From contig NZ_BDLU01000063.1 of NCBI RefSeq assembly GCF_006538165.1, positions 1-64,000 on the forward strand: a stretch of 64,000 nt of DNA, read 5' to 3'. The notes under the pieces are model-generated. The model worked only from the letters and a program-made list of their open reading frames with translations, ran no database searches and was not told the origin of the DNA. Positions 59,409 to 64,000 of this stretch are shown piece after piece. Origin of the DNA: Komagataeibacter diospyri. Its GTDB lineage: Bacteria; Pseudomonadota; Alphaproteobacteria; Acetobacterales; Acetobacteraceae. Each line of letters begins with the position of its first letter. The first letter of the stretch is position 1. The position numbers and the translations under genes are program-made.

Positions 59409-61247
59409 TCAGGCGTCTTCTTGTGCCGCCATGTGGTCCATGGAGGCAAGGATGGCCGATGCTCCCTGTTCGGGCATGTCCACATTTGCGCGCATGAGCG
59501 CGAACAGCTCGCGCCCCGTGCCGAACTGCGGTGCGGGCGGGCGCGACGGCGTGCGGTTTGCCAGTTCCGTGGCCGACACCAGCACATCAATCTGGCCCGT
59601 TTGCGCACACACACGCACCATATCCCCATCGCGCAGCAGCGACAGCGGACCGCCGACATAGGCTTCGGGGCCGATATGAATGGCGGCGGGCACCTTGCCG
59701 CTGGCACCCGACATGCGGCCATCGGTCACCAGCGCCACCTTGTGCCCCCGGTCCTGCAGCACCGCCAGCGTCGGCGTCAGCTTGTGCAGTTCGGGCATGC
59801 CGTTGGCGGCTGGTCCCTGAAAGCGCACGACGACAACCACATCCCGGTCCAGCTTTCCGTCCCTGAAGGCTTTCAGCACGTCTTCCTGATGGTCGAATAC
59901 GGCGGCCGGGGCCTCGATCGTCCAGCGTTCGGGGGCGACGGAACTGGTCTTGTAAATGCCGCGTCCCAGATTGCCTTCCATTACCTTCATGCCGCCATCG
60001 GCACGAAACGGGTTGGCGGGCGCGCGCAGGATGGTGTCATCGGTGGAAGGACCGGCTTCTTCCCATGCCAGCGTGTCGTCCTTCATGCAGGGCTTCTTGC
60101 GGTATTCGGCAAAGCCGCCACGGGCCACGGTCATGATGTCGGGATGCAGCAGCCCCGCGTCCAGCAGCGAGCCAATCAGGCTGGGCATGCCGCCTACCGC
60201 GTGGAAGGCGTTCACGTCCGCCGACCCGTTGGGATAGACGCGGGTCAGCTGCGGCACGACGGAGGACAGATGGTCAAGGTCGTCCCAGTCGATCACGATA
60301 CCCGCAGCCCGCGCTATGGCGGGCAGGTGAATGGCAAGGTTGGTGGACCCGCCCGTGGCCAGCAGGCCAACGGCGGCATTGACGATGGCGCGTTCATCCA
60401 CGCACAGGCCCAGCGGGCGATAGTCCTCGCCACGTGTGCCGATTTCGCTCAGCCGGTGGACGGCCGCCCGCGTCAGTTCCTGCCGTAGCTTCGTGTTGGG
60501 CGGCACGAAGGATGAACCGGGCAGGTGCAGACCCATGACTTCCATCAGCATCTGGTTGGTGTTGGCCGTGCCGTAGAACGTGCAGGTGCCCGCTGCATGG
60601 TAGGAATCGGATTCCGCATCCATCAGGCGTTCCTTGTCTACCTTGCCTTCGGCATAAAGCTGGCGGATGCGCTGCTTTTCGCTGTTGGGCAGGCCCGATG
60701 GCATCGGGCCGGAGGGGATCAGGATGGTGGGCAGGTGGCCAAAGCGCAGCGCGCCGATCAGCAGGCCGGGCACAATCTTGTCACAGATGCCCAGCATCGT
60801 GACTCCCTCGTACATGCCGTGGCTCAGCCCCACCGCCGTGGACATGGCGATCACGTCACGGCTGAACAGGGAAATTTCCATCCCCGGTTGCCCCTGCGTC
60901 ACGCCGTCGCACATGGCGGGGGTCGCTCCTGCCACCTGTGCCGTGCCACCCACTTCGCGCGCGAACAGCTTGATCTGGTCGGGATAACGGCCATAGGGCT
61001 GATGGGCGGACAGCATGTCGTTATACGACGTAATGATCCCGATATTCATGCCGCGTGCCGACCGCAGTCCCGTCTTGTCATCACCGGACGCCGCGATGGC
61101 GTGCGCAAGGTTGCCACAGGCCAGACGGGGGCGGCTGATACCGTTTTCACGCTCACGCGCGATCAGGTCCAGATACGCGCGACGGGTACGGGCCGAACGG
61201 GAAATGACCCGTTCGGTCACGGCGGTCAGGACGGGATGCAGGCTCAT
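59409..61247 (-). CDS. edd: 6-phosphogluconate dehydratase
   Basis: 612-aa Fe-S dehydratase of the IlvD/Edd family, converting 6-phosphogluconate to KDPG. The cluster cysteines are in [15 protein letters not shown] and [11 protein letters not shown], with a further Cys in [14 protein letters not shown]. The C-terminal domain has [26 protein letters not shown] 61247. It forms the edd-eda operon of the Entner-Doudoroff pathway. Confidence 0.96.
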   Translation of the reverse strand: MSLHPVLTAVTERVISRSARTRRAYLDLIARERENGISRPRLACGNLAHAIAASGDDKTGLRSARGMNIGIITSYNDMLSAHQPYGRYPDQIKLFAREVGGTAQVAGATPAMCDGVTQGQPGMEISLFSRDVIAMSTAVGLSHGMYEGVTMLGICDKIVPGLLIGALRFGHLPTILIPSGPMPSGLPNSEKQRIRQLYAEGKVDKERLMDAESDSYHAAGTCTFYGTANTNQMLMEVMGLHLPGSSFVPPNTKLRQELTRAAVHRLSEIGTRGEDYRPLGLCVDERAIVNAAVGLLATGGSTNLAIHLPAIARAAGIVIDWDDLDHLSSVVPQLTRVYPNGSADVNAFHAVGGMPSLIGSLLDAGLLHPDIMTVARGGFAEYRKKPCMKDDTLAWEEAGPSTDDTILRAPANPFRADGGMKVMEGNLGRGIYKTSSVAPERWTIEAPAAVFDHQEDVLKAFRDGKLDRDVVVVVRFQGPAANGMPELHKLTPTLAVLQDRGHKVALVTDGRMSGASGKVPAAIHIGPEAYVGGPLSLLRDGDMVRVCAQTGQIDVLVSATELANRTPSRPPAPQFGTGRELFALMRANVDMPEQGASAILASMDHMAAQEDA

Positions 61248-61714
61248 GGTATCTCACAGACATTGATAGGCCTGCCCGCAAGCGGGGTAGGCAGGTTCGC
61301 CATCCATTGCACCGGCAACGACAGCGGGTTTAAAAGCGGTCGGAATGTGCGAATATCCTGTGACCGCATGGCGAATGGTCATTTATTTGAAAAAATATAG
61401 GAAGTTCAAGACATAAAATTATAAAAATAATCACAAATAGATAACTTAATTATTGGATCGAACATCCATATATCTATGGGCACGCAAAAACATTCCACGT
61501 GTCCCGCCCCGATGGTCCGGATACAGGCCATGATGCCCCATGCGCCAGACCGGTGGATGGCGCATAAAGTATTGTATTTCAGTAAATTGGACCATGAAAC
61601 CACAGGTTCGCACCACGGTGCGCGAACGTGCCCGACAACAGGTTCCAACGTCCGGAAATGGCGCGGGGCCTGAAGGGACAGGCGGCATTGCATGTAAAAA
61701 AGGAAGACAGGGAA
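61248..61714 (-). promoter_or_regulatory. AT-rich leader and promoter region of edd
   Basis: 467 bp without a gene. On the minus strand a perfect TATAAT (61418-61423) lies in a long AT-rich stretch (61380-61460), a marked change from the surrounding GC-rich DNA; no good -35 is placed for it. A hairpin with CCCGC/GCGGG and flanking CCTG/CAGG (about 61270-61297) lies in the edd leader. The tRNA-Lys gene transcribes towards this region and ends at 61715. Confidence 0.4.
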
Positions 61715-61790
61715 TGGTGAGCCGGGTGGGATTCGAACCCACGACCATTCGATTAAAAGTCGAATGCTCTACCGACTGAGCTACCGGCTC
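61715..61790 (-). tRNA. tRNA-Lys (UUU)
   Basis: 76-nt tRNA with encoded CCA. Acceptor stem GAGCCGG/CCGGCTC, D-loop GCTCAGTCGGTAGAGC, anticodon stem TTCGA/TCGAA with loop CTTTTAA (anticodon UUU) and T-arm GTGGGTTCGAATCCCAC. This is a substrate of MnmA, encoded at 16247-17356. Confidence 0.97.
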
Positions 61791-61904
61791 ACATCACCTG
61801 TATGAAGGGGTCCGCAACGGTAAAACCCGTGGCGTGACGCCTTGCGCAGGTCTCTAAACATCCCCGGCGGGGGTGTCAACCTGTGCGTGGCCGCATAAGG
61901 CCAG

Positions 61905-61967
61905 CAAAAACAGGCTGTGGTGCCGGTGGCGCGCGCCATGGGCGTCGTCAGGCCACCGGCTACAGCC
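61905..61967 (-). terminator. Terminator of the gyrA-coaD-cyclophilin unit
   Basis: On the minus strand GGCTGT-AGCCGGTGGC pairs with GCCACCGGCA-CCACAGCC across a loop of about 20 nt, a stem of 9+6 bp, followed by TGTTTTTGC. It lies 56 bp after the cyclophilin stop. Confidence 0.75.
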
Positions 61968-62022
61968 CACTGGCCGGGCAGTCGCGTCGCATGGGGCGCG
62001 CTGTCCGGCCGTGTCCGCCAAA

Positions 62023-62514
62023 TCAGGCTTCGGCGTCAGCCGGGCGCATCTTGATGATGCGGTCGGGGTCCTGAACCATGCCGCTCTGGCCTGCACCACG
62101 CTTGACCTTGTCAATATGGTCCATGCCTTCAATCACCTGACCCACGATGGTGTACTGGCCATCAAGGTGCGGGGAGGGTTCGAACATGATGAAGAACTGG
62201 CTGTTCGCGCTGTCGGGGTTCATGGTGCGGGCCATGCCGACCGTGCCGCGTTCGAACTTGGCCTTGTTGGTGAACTCGGCTTTCAGATCCGGTAGCTTGC
62301 TGCCCGATGTGCCGGTGCCCGTCGGGTCGCCGCCCTGCGCCATGAAGCCGTGGATCACGCGGTGGAAGGGGGTGTTGTCATAAAACCCTTCTGCTGCCAG
62401 CGTGCGGATACGCTCGGCCGCCAGCGGGGCAATGTCGGGACGCAGGCGGATCACCACCCGTCCTGTCTTGAGATCCATGTTGATCAGGTCGGACTTGTTT
62501 TCTGTAGCAGACAT
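62023..62514 (-). CDS. Cyclophilin-type peptidyl-prolyl cis-trans isomerase
   Basis: 163-aa cytosolic cyclophilin (no signal peptide). Active-site blocks are FHRVIHGFMAQGGDPTGTG, with the catalytic Arg, GTVGMARTMNPDSANSQFF and FEPSPHLDGQYTIVGQV. The usual Trp of the cyclosporin pocket is replaced by His (PHLDG), common in bacterial forms. ATG 62514 has GGA 5 nt upstream. It follows coaD by 62 bp. Confidence 0.93.
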   Translation of the reverse strand: MSATENKSDLINMDLKTGRVVIRLRPDIAPLAAERIRTLAAEGFYDNTPFHRVIHGFMAQGGDPTGTGTSGSKLPDLKAEFTNKAKFERGTVGMARTMNPDSANSQFFIMFEPSPHLDGQYTIVGQVIEGMDHIDKVKRGAGQSGMVQDPDRIIKMRPADAEA

Positions 62515-62576
62515 CGTGATCCGTTTCGTAAAGTGAAGGGTGGGAGGACCGGGACCATACGCGCGGCCCCGCTCCA

Positions 62577-63089
62577 TCAGCCACGCAGGCGGCTGAGAAT
62601 GTGCCTGCGGGTAAAGGGTGGGACAAAACCGGAAATGTCCCCATCCAGCCGGGCGATTTCCTTGACCAGCCGGGAGGAGATGTACTGGTGCCCCTCCCGC
62701 GCCATCAGGAACAGCGCGTCAATGTCCGGTGCCATATGCTGGTTCATACCAAACATCTGGTTCTCGTATTCGAAATCCGCAACCGCCCGCAGCCCGCGAA
62801 TGATTGCATGCGCCCCATGCGTACGCGCCGCATGCACCACCAGCCCGGTAAAACCGACCACGGTAACGGGGATGGCGCGCCCGGCATTCAGCGGTTCGAT
62901 ATCGGTGCGCAGGCACAAAAGCCGTTCCTCCAGCGGGAGGAGGGGGTGCTTGTCCCGATTTTCCGCAACCCCGATCACCAGCCGGTCAACCAGCCCGGCC
63001 GCACGTTCGATGATATCCATGTGCCCGCTGGTCACGGGATCGAACGTGCCGGGGTAGAATCCCGTCCGGATGGTGGTGGCCTCAGTCAT
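62577..63089 (-). CDS. coaD: Phosphopantetheine adenylyltransferase
   Basis: 170-aa enzyme of coenzyme A synthesis, joining ATP and 4'-phosphopantetheine. The nucleotidyltransferase signature is YPGTFDPVTSGH (about 12-23) and the second motif is YISSRLVKEIA near the C-terminus. ATG 63089 lies inside the last codons of gyrA (8-bp overlap), with AGG-rich sequence upstream. The start at 63116 would overlap gyrA further and is less likely. Confidence 0.95.
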   Translation of the reverse strand: MTEATTIRTGFYPGTFDPVTSGHMDIIERAAGLVDRLVIGVAENRDKHPLLPLEERLLCLRTDIEPLNAGRAIPVTVVGFTGLVVHAARTHGAHAIIRGLRAVADFEYENQMFGMNQHMAPDIDALFLMAREGHQYISSRLVKEIARLDGDISGFVPPFTRRHILSRLRG

Positions 63090-64000
63090 CCTGCCCTGCA
63101 TCGCGGGTGGGGGCATCGGTCACCTCGCCTTCCTCACCGTCTTCCCCGTCATCCATGACCGGGAAGACGCTGGTGACTTCTTCCGTGTCGTTCAGGCGGA
63201 ACAGGGTTACGCCACTGGCCTGGCGCGACATGATACGCACCTGGTTGATGGGCAGGCGGATCAGGCGGCCCGCATCAGTCACCAGCATGATGTCCGTGCC
63301 CGCCAGAACCGGCAGCGTTGCAACCACTGCGTTGCCGCGCTTGTTGGCGGAGAAGGTCATGTTGTTGATGCCCTGCCCGCCACGTCCGCTGACGCGGTAA
63401 TCATAGGCCGAGGACCGGCGGCCATAGCCCGCGTTGCTGACGATCAGCAGCACTTCCTCCGCCGCTTCCAGTTCGGCAAAGCGTTCGGAGGACAGGGGCA
63501 GGTCGCCCGTGGCTTCGCCTTCATCCGAAACCACGGTGTCTTCCGCTTCATCGCCTTCCATGGCGGCCTCGGCCCGGCGGCGGGCATTGGCCATGCGCAG
63601 GTAGGCGGCGCGTTCCTCCACCGTGGCCTCGACGTGGTTGAGCACGCACAGGCTGTTTACGCTGTCGCCTTCGGCCAGCCTTATGCCGCGTACGCCCGAA
63701 CTGCCACGACCGGCGAACACGCGCAGCGTGTCATCGGTGATCTGGAATCGGATGCAGCGCGCGTTGCGGGTGCCAAGGAACACGTCCTGACCTTCGCGGC
63801 AGGTGGCGACCCCGATCAGGCGGTCATCTTCATCCAGCTTCATGGCGATCAGGCCCGACGAGCGGATGTTGCGGAAATCGCTCAGCCGGTTACGCCGCAC
63901 GCTGCCCGATGCGGTTGCAAAGACAAGGTGCAGGTTTTCCCACAACTCCTCATCCTGCGGCAGGGGCAGGACGGCGGTGATCGTGTCACTGCCCAGGTCG
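63082..64000 (-). CDS. gyrA: DNA gyrase subunit A, C-terminal part (cut by window edge)
   Basis: The last ~305 residues of GyrA: several blades of the C-terminal beta-pinwheel that wraps DNA, with repeats like VFATASGSVRRNRLSDF, GLIAMKLDEDDRLIGVATC and MLVTDAGRLIRLPINQVRI. A GyrA-box-like GRGGQGINNM replaces the canonical QRRGGKG. A charged insert (about EGDEAEDTVVSDEGEATGD) interrupts the blades. It ends in an acidic tail (DDGEDGEEGEVTDAPTRDAG). The catalytic Tyr is outside the window. It overlaps coaD. Confidence 0.95.
   Translation of the reverse strand, partial: DLGSDTITAVLPLPQDEELWENLHLVFATASGSVRRNRLSDFRNIRSSGLIAMKLDEDDRLIGVATCREGQDVFLGTRNARCIRFQITDDTLRVFAGRGSSGVRGIRLAEGDSVNSLCVLNHVEATVEERAAYLRMANARRRAEAAMEGDEAEDTVVSDEGEATGDLPLSSERFAELEAAEEVLLIVSNAGYGRRSSAYDYRVSGRGGQGINNMTFSANKRGNAVVATLPVLAGTDIMLVTDAGRLIRLPINQVRIMSRQASGVTLFRLNDTEEVTSVFPVMDDGEDGEEGEVTDAPTRDAGQDD

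Overview
The window is a high-GC chromosomal segment of an alphaproteobacterium. Gene content and order (rsmB-rpe-heparinase, edd-eda, gyrA-coaD-cyclophilin, mreBCD-mrdA-rodA, an RNase E ending in a GWW motif) and an IS5/IS1031-like transposase tail point to an acetic acid bacterium (Acetobacteraceae). Komagataeibacter or a close relative is my best guess, from memory of the family rather than from a search. Nearly all of it is densely packed core genome. I see no prophage, CRISPR array or obvious defence island.

Layout. 1-117 is the 3' end of an IS5-family transposase, abutting a truncated copy of an intergenic repeat. 176-2989 (minus) holds kup and yggS. 3060-7988 (plus) holds rsmB, rpe, a heparinase-family gene and a GT4 glycosyltransferase. 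8108-9900 (minus) holds an M29 aminopeptidase and a coupled exported protein. 10027-12882 holds a small Rieske protein facing DUF4186, tyrS and a hydrolase. 12883-13455 is a structured non-coding gap. 13456-19134 (plus) is an Fe-S/tRNA-thiolation cluster: two tandem cysteine desulfurases, a ferredoxin, mnmA, a GST and a glycosyltransferase. 19255-22474 holds a COG0523 GTPase, a WD40 protein and a glycosyltransferase. 22457-26011 (minus) is a transport block: two CDF cation exporters and a ClC antiporter. 26161-33392 holds a flavoprotein, priA, xerC, pip and a secreted aspartyl protease. 33498-34363 (minus) holds an exported Cys protein and PII. 34569-39473 (plus) holds a UbiH-type hydroxylase, cysE, a BaiN/HI0933-type flavoprotein and a HerA-like ATPase. 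39723-42650 is RNase E (minus), with a long untranslated region before a divergent amidase gene. 44347-46176 is leuA with a Leu-rich leader peptide. 46277-46801 is a glycine-zipper lipoprotein. 47107-53339 is the rod-shape operon mreBCD-mrdA-rodA-DUF3293. 53449-56406 is glyQS (minus). 56617-58166 holds DUF2076 and alkB. 58179-58525 is a small frameshifted gene. 58749-61247 is edd-eda (minus), 61715-61790 is tRNA-Lys, and 62023-64000 is gyrA-coaD-cyclophilin (minus).

How the genes work together. Many neighbours overlap by ATGA or TGATG and are probably translationally coupled (heparinase-GT, the desulfurase cluster, COG0523-WD40, cysE-BaiN-HerA, mreC-mreD, rodA-DUF3293). edd-eda and rpe serve the Entner-Doudoroff and pentose phosphate routes on which acetic acid bacteria depend. 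The desulfurase-ferredoxin-mnmA group links sulfur mobilisation to tRNA thiolation.

The two most interesting signals lie outside ordinary genes. One is a family of about 80-bp intergenic elements, eight copies in this window, that fold as an outer stem enclosing two hairpins. In seven of the eight, one defined end faces a stop codon. The other is an apparently leaderless leucine leader peptide upstream of leuA.
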